Positions 11,681-37,370 of a stretch of DNA of 64,000 nucleotides are shown in pieces. This DNA is from Hermodice carunculata (taxonomy: Eukaryota > Annelida > Polychaeta > Eunicida > Amphinomidae). Within the stretch, counting starts at the first letter, position 1, and each line of letters starts with the position of its first letter. The translations under genes and the position numbers were made by a program. Location of the stretch: NCBI GenBank assembly GCA_964020975.1, contig OZ026619.1:87423706-87487705 (forward strand), written 5' to 3'. The notes beneath the pieces were generated by a model that ran no database searches, was not told where the DNA came from, and saw only the letters and a list, made by a program, of their open reading frames with translations.

Positions 11681-11915
11681 TTAACCCTTTCCCCCTTGAA
11701 TTAAGACTGAGTCAACAGCTTTCCTTGGCATGGGTTGGGCACTAAGTGCCCAACCCATGCCAAGGAAAGCTGTTGACCTGGGGCATGTGATCTTGATAAG
11801 TGTCATGTACATTTCTCAGTCAAATTGTTTTTCACAACTGTTGAAATTAGTTGAAAACACTGAAGCAGACGACATTTGACCAACAGCCGGTTTTGACGTG
11901 AGGGGGAAGGGTTAA
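11681..11915. mobile_element. TTAA MITE, copy 1 (235 bp), with internal hairpin
   Basis: It begins TTAACCCTTTCCCCCTTGA and ends AGGGGGAAGGGTTAA, giving inverted ends with TTAA on each side. The host 525 bp repeat elsewhere reads 'gcatgcattaac' without the insert (about 18703 and 19203), which confirms both the boundaries and the TTAA target. TTAA targeting is the hallmark of piggyBac-type elements. No transposase is present, so it is non-autonomous. Copies with the same ends or hairpin lie at 20764, 22545, 52150 and 54818. Confidence 0.85.
11711..11777. repeat. Perfect 32-base inverted repeat, 3-base loop
   Basis: Bases 11711-11742 are the exact reverse complement of 11746-11777, with TAA between. 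The arm begins GTCAACAGCTTTCC. The same arm motif faces its complement, less perfectly, in the MITE copies at 22545, 52150 and 54818. A hairpin is therefore part of the family, but only here are the arms identical. Confidence 0.95.
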
Positions 11916-12060
11916 CCAATCAATACCCAAAATAGAAAAATTTGTTGAAAATTAGGTATCCAGAGCATCACCACACAGTGAAAAACGTAGTTTGATCCTT
12001 CCACTGGTTGCATTTCCGTCAAGTTTCAGAACATTCTCAGTTACAGTTTTGGAGAAGTTG

Positions 12061-12319
12061 CAAATAATTTGACATACAAAAAACTCAGGACTCATTTTAT
12101 TTGACATAGAGCAGCACGTAAGGACACAGGACATGGACATATACAAACGCTTGTGTATGGAATGTACAAGACAACCGTGCACAACATGCAAGGATTAGTA
12201 AGGATAACCATGGTTAAGGACATAAAGCGTCCGCTATCACTGGGGCTATCAAGGTAATGATCTTTCTATGGCAAAAGACACAAAGAAGTAGAGTGGAACG
12301 GTACGTTATGAGAAAAAAA
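12061..12319. other. Non-coding, nothing recognised
   Basis: Short stretch between the 525 bp repeat copy and the minus-strand LINE, with no feature seen. Confidence 0.4.
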
Positions 12320-15300
12320 TGATGCTATGATAAATTTTTTATCATCAATGATTAGTCATTACATATATATAACAATTTACAATGGTGCATATTTCGGAAT
12401 ATTGACTGATCAAATGTAGGTTGGTGCACTTTAAAAAAACCAAACCGGATAATGAGTGGGTATAAAGTTTGTCTGCAACATATGGAGGTGTCCTTTTGAG
12501 TAGGGATAGGATGAAATATCTGATACATTTACGAGCCTTGTTTCTTTTTGGAGCAGGAAGTGGTGGTGTATGTGTAAATCTAGTTTGGAAAGAATGAGTC
12601 ATTGGTGAAATTGAAAACATGTCACCAAAGTATTCTGGCAGTTTGTTTCGTGTGTATTTGAAATAAGTCGGTTTTAAAAGGTCCTGAATGTTTAAGAGTT
12701 TTAAAAGGTATATTTTGCATGGCATGTTAGGCGAACAACTGACATTTGAAGTTTGGAAATTCGGTCGAAAGAGTAGAGTAGCCCAAAGCCAGAATAAAAT
12801 AATTTAAGTGTGGTGAAAGCATTGAGTTATATATGAGCAGTAGAGTATTTGTCGATAAATATTTATGAAGCCTTTTAAATATTTCTATTAAGTTTGAAAA
12901 CTTGGTGCCCATTTTATTAACATGCGGCTGCCAATTTTATGTTTAGTTTAAACATATTTATTTCACTTGGATTGCCAAGTAGTATAGAAATACTAAATGA
13001 ATGGCTCTCCAGACAGGCATCAATAAACCTGAAAATTAAATTCGAAAGATTTTGAAATACAAATATTGTTAATTTTTTGGGTTTAGAGTTAGATTAATTC
13101 TCTGCTGGGGAAAGTGGAACATAATGTTTTTGGTTTTGGCAATACTTACAGATAATTTGTTACGGCTAACCAGTCGTGTAGTTTCTCTAATTCACTGTTG
13201 ATATTGTGTGACAGATTGTCACTGTTGTCTGCACTAATACAAGAGATAAAGGAACAAAGGGGATTGACAAAGTTGTGTCATCCGCGTGAAGTATGGACTC
13301 AAATTTTTGTAAGGCAAGGTGCATGTTATTAGTATAAATGATGAACAGGAGAGGAGCGAGTATAGATCCTTGCGGAACTCCAGTAGTCAGTGGTCGGTAA
13401 CCTGAACATATATTATCAAAGGAAACGTACTGATGTCTGTTCATAAGGTAACTTTTGAACCAGTCGAAACAGGTGTTGCGAATACCATAATAGTTAAATC
13501 TGTGAAATAGAATTTAATGATCCAAAGTCTCAAACGCTTTAGAAAGGTTTAGATATATGCTGATGGTTAATTTACCTGATGCAAGAAAATTACAGAGTTG
13601 TCAGGAAATTCTACAACAGCAATTTCAGTTGAATGTAATTATTTTAAAACCACGTTGGCACTTGTAAAATAAGGTTTTTAGAAACAAAAAGGCTCCGAAA
13701 CATGTTGAGTAGTTACCCGCTGAAGACCCTTTAATTTATTTGGGCTGATACAGCCTATGTCAAAATTTTACAGAGGAACGTGTGCAATATAGACAATAGT
13801 AATTCCATATGTATACAGGTTAGACAGGGACAGGTTAGCTTATGGAGAGTAAAGAGTTCGAACTGCGGAATAGGATATTGACTACTAGGAAGTGGTTCTG
13901 GGCAAAAAGACACAAATACAATACAACTGTTTGTAAACAACTTTTTCAAATACTTTTGACAGGGCTTGAAATGGGTCTGTAATTATCTAGTAAATTATTT
14001 CCCCCTTTTTGGAAAACGGTAGCACCGTTGCAATTTTTAATTTGACAAGAAATATTCCGACGGTTAAAGATTGGATGATAATTAGGGTTAGTGGTTTCGA
14101 AATTAAAGAGATAATGCCTGTAAGAAGTTTTATTGACAGACCATCATGACCTGTGCTGGTTTTTGATTTGAATCCTTTCATAATTGAGGTAAATTTTAAA
14201 GGGAATTTAAGAGTTTAAAGGTAAACATATGCTCAAATTGGTTTGTGAGATAGGAGACAGGAAGAAAATGAAGGACCTATGTTTGTGAAAAATTGTTAAG
14301 GCGCTCAGCTGTTTTATGTTTGCCGGTCATTTCTTGTTTTCCATTAGGAAGAGTTGAGGGAAATCTTTTTCCGTTTATTCATGTTCAGAACTGTTATAAT
14401 GGTATCCCGTTTTCCTTATGTCACCTTAAAACATTTCAAACTGTGAAAAATGGTATTCTTACTTTAATTGAAAAATATTCTGTTCAAAAATTTGGTTATA
14501 GGCCAACACTTTAAGGTTTTGTTTTTTTAACGTTGTACTCTAAAGAATCTGTCGTGGTACATTTCAGTTTTTTGTGTATAAGTTATCGCGATATTTTATA
14601 AATTTTATTACACTTAGTGTTATCCAGGGGGAGCGTTTATGCTTACATTATTAAATTTTGCAGTCTTTTCTGGGAGGTGTAGTTTCCTTGCCGAGCAGAT
14701 TATTTTCTCCAAAGAAAATCACAATTTATATTGGGATCACAAGTTAGATCGGAATTAAGACGATTGATTATGTCGATTTTATTCTTTTCATCATAAAAGT
14801 TTTGAATGGAAGCATTATCTTTCGTCATTATTTTTTATGAATTTTTGAGAATCTCGTGTGGTGAACTCCTGATTTGTGCAGGTGAAACAAGGAAAGTGGT
14901 AAGAAATTTCAGTGAAGATGATATCAGAGAGGAAGGATTTTCTACTGTCAGATAAATTGAAAATAAAATCTATTAATGTGGCACGCCGTTCGGACAGTAG
15001 GGTGGGGAGAGTTATCTTGGGTGTCAGAACATTGTTCAACGTTATGTTGCGATAGTCAGCATATTTCTACCTTGCTGTAACAAAAGATTGATGTTGAAGT
15101 CACACACAACCATTTTGTCCGAAGACTCTTTACATGTATATGCAGTATACAAAGTATTGGGATAATATCATAAATAAACATTTGAATGCCTTCGTTTTTA
15201 TCTCTTGGTGGGCGATAGATATCACAAAGGGTAACTGTTATTGTTAAACCGTTCTCGCAAACATCTATAAATTGGCCTTCCCAACGCTTATTTGGAGAGA

Positions 15301-15640
15301 AGAAGTCCCTTATAGTGTACAAAAAGTCATTATGTAGATATACTGACAGATCACTATGCGAGGTACATGCAGCACTTAAGGAAAATTAACATATAAATTT
15401 CTAATTAATAATAATGAAAAACATAAATCAGATAGATCTTGGTTAATCAGGTTTCTTGCAGACATATTGCAGTGAAAACAAAATTATCTTTTGCTAGCTG
15501 ACCCAATAATAATTTCAATTCGTCAAATTTTGCATTAATACTTTGAATGTTTAAATCCCGAACAGAGAAATTATGCATATGCGATTTGAGGTAGGTTGTA
15601 AGATTGCCAATGGATGTGTAAGGAGATTCTGAAGCAATTA
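12320..15640 (-). mobile_element. Decayed LINE on minus strand (second family)
   Basis: Read from 15640 downward, the usual LINE ORF2 order appears in broken frames. Endonuclease start is FNIQSINAKFDELK, then CLQET near 15590-15450. The middle endonuclease reads YRPPRD (about 15190) and CDFNINLL (about 15080). TLIDFIF, then ISYHFPCF (the SDH-equivalent block), lies near 14900. RT onset is STGHDGLSIKLL (about 14150). GVPQGSILAPLLF and HADDTTL lie near 13390-13270. NIMFHFPQQ lies near 13110, and a thumb/tail segment (NWQPHVNKMGTKFS onward) runs to about 12350. Many stops and shifts indicate age. The wording differs from the 2590 LINE. A short foreign LINE tail is inserted at about 12937-13035. 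Confidence 0.8.
12937..13035 (-). mobile_element. 5'-truncated tail of the 2590-5886 LINE family
   Basis: On the minus strand this reads 'gtctggaga', a short spacer, 'ggcaatccaagtgaaa' and 'taaatatgtttaaactaaac'. The LINE at 2590-5886 ends the same way ('ttctggaga' to 'gttgaaataaatatgttt'). The host LINE frame resumes right after it, with about 80-100 extra bases between INLTLN and NWQPHVNK. It is a dead-on-arrival insertion limited to the 3' UTR. Confidence 0.65.
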
Positions 15641-16699
15641 AAATAGCATTATCTAAATCTTCAGGATAAGATTGCTATTCAGTGAGATTGTGTTTACTGA
15701 CTCCACCAAAATGTCTCAGAATGTCACCTTCTGATGTATTGGCTGTCACGCAAAAAAAAAAAAAAAAAAAAAGTGAAGTTGAAAGGAAGCAAGGCATAAC
15801 ACCTCTTGGGTTATAAAAGTAAGTATCTATGCAGGACAGACACTTGTCATGAGATGACATGCAGCTTGTCCATGACATAATCTGAAAAGAAATGCCACAA
15901 AAACTGAAATTGAAAACACACTGAAAAATTGGAGGAAAAAGATAATTATAAGAGTGTCTTTCTGTGTCAAAGAGACACGCAAATTAGTGTAAAAAAAAAA
16001 AAAAGAGGAAGTAGGTCACAGTAAACGTAGAAGCTTACACCAACAATTACAACTTCGGTAGAGTTCAACAGTGGATAAATCCCCATGAAAAAGTCAAGTC
16101 AATGAGTATATATATACATAAGCTGTTATGATTTATAATCAAAAACAATATAATCTGGTACAAGCCAAGACAAAATCCATATTGTTCATGTGGATCTTGT
16201 TAGTTTGAGCTGAAGAAAGAATGTAAATTGTTCACAGGTCCACTTTGAGTCACATATCAGTCACAATATGGTTAATCCACCTTGAAAACCATATCAAGAC
16301 CAAATCCCAAGAGTTCACTTACTACGTCTTTCTGACTTGTTTTGAAGTAGACTGGGTTTTGACCCTGAATATCTAACTGTACATATGGCCATGTATTTAA
16401 CCTTGGATTTCTGTTTTATGTCTGCCGGCAGATTGTGCCTGTGTCTGCGTGTAACTGATGGCATGTTAGGGTATAGAGATACCTTATCTGGGTGCCTTCG
16501 AAGATTTTTGGCACCAGATAACCACCTGTTACGCCAGTCCAGATCCACGAAAGTAATTATAATTCCTGCATCTCTCTCTTGATTCAGGCGACGAGATGCT
16601 GCCATATGGATGAGATCAGCATCAGGGATGGACAGCTGTCTTTTAGCAAAATTGACACAGGTCTCTGTACTGACAGTCCGGTCTTTTTATATTTATCAT
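15641..16699. other. Non-coding spacer between LINE and repeat array
   Basis: Contains an A18 run near 15750 and an A13 run near 15990. No convincing exon was seen. Open frames of 65-96 codons on both strands at 16315-16605 oppose each other and lack any family signature. Confidence 0.4.
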
Positions 16700-19680
16700 A
16701 AATATGGACAAAATGCAGCACTATCTAATTAGCAAATTAAGGTCTGGGAGTCCCCAGACGTTTCTCCATGCCATTTTGAAGGAATAGTCTCAGCGGTTTG
16801 GGAGAAGAAAAGTTTTGACACCTTAAAAAAACAAAAAAAACAAAAACAAAAACAAAAACAAAAACAAAAACAAAACAAACCCCCCCCAAAAAACAAAAGA
16901 AACAACAAAAAAAAACAAAAAAAACAAAAAAAAACCAACCCCCCCCTTCCCATTCATGAAAGCTTTAAAAATCAGTGGAGTGTTACCATTGGTTTATAGA
17001 TTGGTATATAGTTGGTAGAGATCCATCCAAGATACATTGCTACTAATTTTGCCGTGGGTTTGGCTCACAGTTTTGGTTTTACAGTAATCAATAAGTACCC
17101 TAATTGAAATCAGGGATTTAAAGTATTACTATCTTATAAATAACTGTCTTGCCCTTTGACAGGGTACACTTCACCAAGTTTCAGCATGATCTGAGTGACA
17201 GTTCTGTAGATGAAGTTGAAAATATCCAGAACACATAACAATTTATGAAAAATAGAAAAATACATGCAGTGCCACCTGCTGACCAAATTCAGGTCTAACG
17301 GTCCCCAAAAGTGTTCATATGCAATTTCAAAGCAAATGATCAAACAGTTTTGGAGAAAATTGCTGACGATTTAACCAAAAAAATGAACAAACAATTCACT
17401 AAAAATCCAAAAATCATTGGAACATGGCAATTTGAACAATTTTATTAGAAACCCATCCAAGGTACATTCTCACCAAGTTTGAGCTGGATCTGTTTTATAG
17501 CTTTGGAGAAGTAAAAATGTGAATTACCACTGAAATTCCCATAGACTTACATAGCAATCAGTTGGAATGCATGCATCAACCGACAAGTACTGGAATTGGA
17601 AAATTCGTTAAAATCAAGGATCCACAGCATCACCACCTGGTAAGAAATTTGTTTGACCTTTACACAATGCATATTTCCTTCAAGTTTCAGCACAATCTGA
17701 GACATGGTCTGGGAGCAGTTAAAAGCAGCAACAACACACAGATTCATTTACAAAAAAAAAAAGAAAGAAAGAAAAAAGAAATCATTTGAGTGCCACATGT
17801 TGAACAATTGACGGTCAGCTGGTCCCCAGAAGTGTCCTAATGCAATTTCAAAGCAATTGGCAAGGCAGTTCCAGAGAAAAAATCATTAAAAAAAACTATT
17901 ATAATTTGAGCTTGACCATTTGCACAAATGTGGTGGAGACCCACCAGGGGAACATTGGCACCAACTTTGAAGTGAATCTGACCAGCATTTTTTTTTTTTC
18001 ATAAGAAATTGATAATGTAAATTGCAGATGTAGCCATTCTTGGACAAATGAAGAAAGGATGGGTACCAAAACATCATGAAAAATTAAAAAAATTACAGGA
18101 CCATTACCAATGGAATATGGTTGGTGGAGAACCACCTAAGGTCATTCAAAGATCAAGAGTTTTGAAAAAAGCTATACATATATGTATGTACACTAGTATC
18201 CATACATATATCAAACATGCTTACATGCACTCACACCAAATCATTAGATAACTCTGAATACTTGTTATAAATCAAGAACTGACACTTGCCCAGTCCGTTT
18301 AAAAGAGTGTGAGAAGCTACATTCCCAACAAATTTGCAGATAATCCAGCAATTGCATTAGAAGAACTAAGAAAACTGGAGGGTCAGGACTGACCCTGTGC
18401 TCAGGTGAAACAAAAGCCTGGCACAAATTAAGGGGGGGGGGGGCAGAAGCACCCCTTTACAATTTGAAAGCAATTCGCTGAGCAGTTTCAGAGAAAACAT
18501 TTTTTTTCAGCTTTTGCCCAAAAAATTCTTTAAAAATGTAAAAATCACTGGAGTGTGACCATTTGAATACAGTTGGTAGAAAACCACCCAAGGCACACCC
18601 CACCAAGTTTCAAGTGAATCTGGTTAACAGTTTTGGGGAAGAAGTTTAAAATGTGCATTTCCATTGCACCCCCATTGACTAACATGGTAATCAATAGGAA
18701 TGCATGCATTAACTGAAAAGTACCAGAATTGAAAAATCCATTAAAAATCAGTATCACTACTTGGTGAACAACTTTGGCTACCCCTCCCACAAGCTACATA
18801 TCCACTTCTCAGAACAATCTGAGTGACCCATCTGGAGAAGTCAAATACAGCCTTAACACACAAAAATTTGTAAAAAGAATTGTAAAAATGCAGCACCACC
18901 TCTTGAACAAATTAAGGTCATGGGGTCCCCAGAAGTGTCCCTATGAAACTTCAAAGCAATTGGCTGGGTGGTTTTTGTGAAGATTTCTTAAGATTTTGTC
19001 AAAAAATTAACCAAGAAAATTCATCAAAAAATCCAAAAGTCAATGGACCATGACAATTTGAACAAGCTTGGTAAAGACCCACCCAAGGTACATTCCCACC
19101 AAGTTTGAAGTGAATCTGGTTGACAGCTGTAAATGGAGAAGTTGAAAATGTGAACTTCCATTGCACTCCCCATTGACCTACATAGTAATCAATAGAAATC
19201 CATGCATTAACCGACAAGGACCACAACTGATAAATTCTTTAAAAATCAGGGATTCACAGTATCACTACTTAGTGAACAGCTTTGCTTACCCCTCCCACAA
19301 GCTAAATATCCTGTATGTTTCAGAAGAATCTGGTTGATGAAGAGAGTGGAGGAGTCAAAAGTAGCTTGAACATACAAAAATTTGTAAATAAAATATAAAA
19401 AAAAAAAAAAAATGCAGCACCACATCTGGAAAAAATTAAGGTCTAGGGGTCCCCAAAAGTGTCCCTATGCAATTTACAAAGCATTTGGCTGGGCAGTTTC
19501 GGAGAAGATTTTTTAAAGATTTTGTCAAAAAAAAACAAAAAAGGTCATTAAAAAATAAAAAAATCAATGGAGCATGGTCATTTGAGCAAACTTGACAGAG
19601 ACCCACCCAAGGTACATTCCTACCAAGTTTCAAGTGAATCTTGCTGACGGTTTGAAGAAGTTGAAAATGTGAATTGTGGA
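16700..19680 (+). repeat. Array of a ~525 bp tandem/dispersed repeat
   Basis: The landmark 'gtccccagaagtgtcc' or a variant recurs near 16750, 17295, 17825, 18445, 18920 and 19450, so spacing is roughly 475-620 bases. The full unit runs: 'ccacctgttgaacaaatt', 'aaggtcnnggggtcc', 'ttcaaagcaattggc', 'agtttcggagaag', an A-rich tract, 'aatcantggagcatgacc', 'acccacccaaggtaca', 'ccaccaagtttnaagtg', 'tgcatgcattaaccgac', 'gcatcaccacctggt'. No coding potential. Units differ by substitutions and by A-tract length. The first unit carries a (CAAAA)n expansion at 16827-16945. Confidence 0.85.
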
Positions 19681-20280
19681 CAAACAACTGGTCAACAGAC
19701 TATGCTATATGCTTAGGTGACATTGATCACCTGAGCTAAAAACTACAGAAACACCTAAAAAATCGTTAAAAACTATGAAAGAAATTTTTTTTTCAAAGCA
19801 GATCTGTCTGGGTGGCTTCAAAGCTTGCATAAATTAGAATCCAACATTACTGACTTTTTGTTACAGGCTGTGAATCTAAGTATTGAAGTTGGAAGGGCAT
19901 CTCTACCCACAAATGTTTTGAGCATATTCAACATTTTAAATGCCTTACCAACCTACATAAAATTCTGCAACTTTTGTTTGTGGTTCAATGGGTATATCAA
20001 TAGCACAAACCTATGAATTGTGCTCAAAATGGCTATAACAGCTTTGGAGCTATGAAAGATTAAAAATTTTAATTGCCTGTACTCTGTATAATTTTGACCA
20101 TGTTGACTGTTCCAAACCATGTCCACAATATACTGCTTTATCAACCATTGCACTGACTGCATTTCTTGGTGTTCATAAAAAAACTGGACAACATTGGCTG
20201 TGAAGTGAAACAGAAATAAATAAGGAATTCCTAAAATGTAACCCATCTGTGTTAGCACACAGACACAATTAACAAATTGC
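19681..20280 (+). repeat. Junction of 525 bp array with the ~144 bp repeat module
   Basis: After the last 525 bp unit comes 'gatcacctgagctaaaaact', then a diverged unit of the 8.5-9.2 kb module ('gaagttggaagggcatctct', 'gagcatattcaacatttta'). Similar joins occur at 37-39 kb and 45.6-45.9 kb in the opposite orientation, so the two modules seem to travel together. Confidence 0.5.
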
Positions 20281-20530
20281 ATGGCAACCTGTTGAACAAA
20301 TTAAAGTCATGGGATACCTAGAAGTGTTCCAACGCAAATTCAAAGCAATTAGCTGAAAAGTCTTACTAGAAAATTTTGATGGCTTTTCAAAAACAAAAAA
20401 AAAGCATTAAAAGGAGGGCAAATATTTGTCCAAAAAATCACTATGTACAAACTACCAAACTTGGTGGAGATCTACCAACCATATATACCCACCAAGTCTG
20501 AAAAGAATCTGGCTGATGGTTATTGGCAGA
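20281..20530 (+). repeat. Further copy of the ~525 bp repeat (partial)
   Basis: Carries 'acctgttgaacaaattaaag', 'tagaagtgttccaacgc', 'aaagcaattagctg' and 'ggtggagatctacc' in family order, about 0.85 kb after the previous unit. Confidence 0.6.
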
Positions 20531-20763
20531 GGGAGAAAGTATTAATTGTAGTCTAATGCCAAACAATGAATGAGGAGTGAACACATAAGTGAGGGTGGCT
20601 GATGGTCCCTATTGCCTAGTGATAGTAAGGGTCAGAGATTACGAAGGGAAATCAAAATGCAATTCCTGTATTGACCTAAAATCTCTAGATCTGAATGTCT
20701 GAATCAAAATTTGTGTAAAAATGGTATCACTTGTGAAATTGTTGCCTGTACACTGCAACCCAG

Positions 20764-20956
20764 TTAACCTTTTCCCCCTTAAACCCAACAAAACCGGCTG
20801 CTGGTCACATGTTGTCTGCTTTAGTGTTTTCAACTAATTTTAACAGCAATGAAAAACAATTTGACTGAGAATTGTAGACGAGACCTATCACTTAGTGCCC
20901 AACCCATGCCAAGGAAAACTGTTGACTCCGTCTTAATTCATGAAGGAAAGGGTTAA
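20764..20956. mobile_element. TTAA MITE, copy 2 (193 bp)
   Basis: Opposite orientation to copy 1. Ends are TTAACCTTTTCCCCCTTAA and GGAAAGGGTTAA. Its reverse complement follows copy 1 through 'ggcatgggttgggcactaag'. It then lacks the second hairpin arm and rejoins at 'ttctcagtcaaattg'. Confidence 0.8.
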
Positions 20957-21070
20957 AGCACTGTTAAAGTGAACTGCCCGGTTTACCTGATTGTATTGGA
21001 TAACAGTGAAAGCTAGTTGTAGTCTGGTCTCAATACAATTCACAGCAAAACCAGGTCATCAAATTGAGTC

Positions 21071-21076
21071 TTTATT
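21071..21076 (-). terminator. MED16: Probable MED16 polyadenylation signal (AATAAA)
   Basis: AATAAA on the minus strand about 290 bases after the MED16 stop codon, with T-rich sequence shortly beyond. It is the first canonical hexamer noticed in the 3' flank. Confidence 0.55.
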
Positions 21077-21366
21077 TGTAATATATACATCACCACATAA
21101 TACAGCTTCATGCATCTAATCAACCCAGTAGTCCCTCAACATGCACACCACTTTTACCCATTCACAATTTTCATTCTGTTTCTACAAATACTCAACTTTT
21201 AAAAACTTCCCATTCAAATAATGAGAAATTTTGAAGTGTATCTGCCATTGATAGGAGTCTTAATGCAATACCCAGGAAAGGTATTGATGGGTGACAAACA
21301 CATGGTCCTGTGGAGTTTCCTTTGGTGTATTGATCAAGCAAGCACCTCTGTCACAGCCACGAACAT

Positions 21367-35787
<14,421 letters not shown>

Positions 35788-35854
35788 TTCTGTCTGGTCA
35801 TTCGTTCGAACTCAACCCGTTGTATCAACTTCAGAAGCACTAGCCTACGCGGCA

Positions 35855-35890
35855 TTAGACAAAAGCCGCTTCTTTCAAGGGGGCTGCCAT
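35855..35890 (-). CDS. Upstream ORF in the presumed MED16 5' leader
   Basis: ATG GCA GCC opens an 11-codon frame (MAAPLKEAAFV) ending TAA, 67 bases before the MED16 ATG and in another frame. Whether it is transcribed depends on the start site, which I cannot see. If it is, it could damp or tune MED16 translation. Confidence 0.35.
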   Translation of the reverse strand: MAAPLKEAAFV

Positions 35891-35894
35891 GTTT
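35882..35894 (-). promoter_or_regulatory. YY1-like motif near MED16 transcription start
   Basis: AACATGGCAGC on the minus strand resembles AANATGGCGGC. In many animal genes that element sits just after the transcription start, with its ATG being short or non-initiating. It fits a core promoter around 35890-35960. Confidence 0.35.
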
Positions 35895-37109
35895 GATCAC
35901 CTCACGCAGGCGCAAATGGGTAACGGTAAACACCGGACTGGAATGGACCAGACCGGAATCAACCCGGGAGACCCTCCATTATGTTCACATGCGTCTCATT
36001 CTGCCATTGAATCCAGCACATGCACATTTTTGTGATTAACATGTGACATCTAAAGGTCAAAGTCATTTGGACCTTTGAAATTTTCATCCAGCCTTAACTC
36101 GGTCAATTTCCATCCAATTTTGACCATGCTGGCCCAAATTGTAGGTTTTGCAATACTGCATATTTTTGTAATTTACTGTAATCTTGAAAGTCAGAGTCAA
36201 GGTCATTTGGACCTTTGAAATTTTCATGTTGGGCTTAAATTGTGGGTATTGTAACAACATTTCTGTAATTAACATGTGACCTCTAAAGATCAAAGGTCCA
36301 AGTCATTTGGACTTAGAAATTTTTATCCAGCCATAAACTAAATGGAATTTGAAGTACCAAAGGACAAAAGTTGTAGCATTTAATATTTGCAACTTTGGAT
36401 GGCACACAGACAGCTTTTCTTTGAAGCAAATCTTCTTTTCAAGGTCAATATCAATTGGACCTTTGAAATTTTCATCTAGCCATTACACAGTCAATTTTCA
36501 TCCAATTCTGATCATGTTGGACCCAGATTGTAGCTATTGTAACACTGCATATTTTTGTAATTTAATTGTGACCTCTAAAGTTCCAAGGTCAAGTCATTTG
36601 GATATTTGAAATTCTATCTAGCCAGAAATTTGTCAAATTTTTATCCAATTTTGATCATGTTCAGCTCAAATTGTAGTTATTTTTAACACTGCACATTTGT
36701 GTAATCACATGGCACCTCTTAAGGTCAAAGGTCAAGGTCATTTGGATCTTTGAAATTTTCATCCAGTAATAACTCCGCCAATTTCTATCCAATTGCTAAT
36801 CATGTTGGACTCTAATGGTAGGTATTGCAACACTGCACATTTCTGTTATCAACATGTAGCCACTACAGGCCAAAGGACAAGGTCATTCAGCCCTTTGAAA
36901 GTTTCGTCTAGCCATAACTTGGTCAATTTTCATCTGATTTGGTTCATGTTGGGCTTAAATTGTAGGTATTGTAACACTGTATATTTTTGTAATTTACATT
37001 GTGACCTCTAAAGGTCAAGGCCATTAGGACTTTGAAATTTTCATCCAGCCATAAGCTTAATGGAATGTGAAGTACCAAAGGACAAAAGTTATAGCATTTA
37101 ATATTTACA

Positions 37110-37370
37110 ACTTTTAAAAGCACAGACAGATTTGCTTTGAAGCAAATACCAGCAATTTTGTCCAACAATTTTCTCAGACACTATTACATTTGGAAACTCC
37201 AAACTTGCCATGATTATAGCTCCAGACAGAAAGTCGTGTCTTTTTATGAAGAGGGCAATGATTTTTAAAATTTGCAAATTGTGCCATTTCAAAATTTCAA
37301 TGCTGAATATCTTCAAACCTATTATAGGTGCAGTTAACTAATCCAACTTCAATTTACAGGTTTGTAATAC
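37110..37370 (-). repeat. Inverted ~144 bp-family module inside the 142 bp array
   Basis: Reverse complement of phrases at 8.5-9.2 kb: 'gaatatcttcaaacctatta', 'ccaacttc' and 'ggaaactccaaactt' (compare 'tttggagtttctatg' near 9155). Related to 38900-39060 and 45590-45910. Confidence 0.6.

Larger units (their letters stand above)
11080..12060 (+). repeat. Copy of ~525 bp repeat family carrying a MITE
   Basis: Family phrases appear in order: 'ccccagaagtgtccctac', 'gcaattggccaagcagtttc', 'actggagcatgaccgt', 'cccacccaaagtacat', 'aatgcatgca', then after the MITE 'ccagagcatcaccac'. The copy is split by the 11681-11915 element exactly at a TTAA. Confidence 0.75.

Noticed and set aside
12990-13090. 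Plus-strand peptide EWLSRQASINLKIKFERF and NFLGLELD resembling a LINE RT fragment
   Set aside because: The surrounding LINE is on the minus strand, and the same bases are explained by its own frame (RINLTLN) and by the inserted LINE tail. The plus-strand likeness is probably chance.
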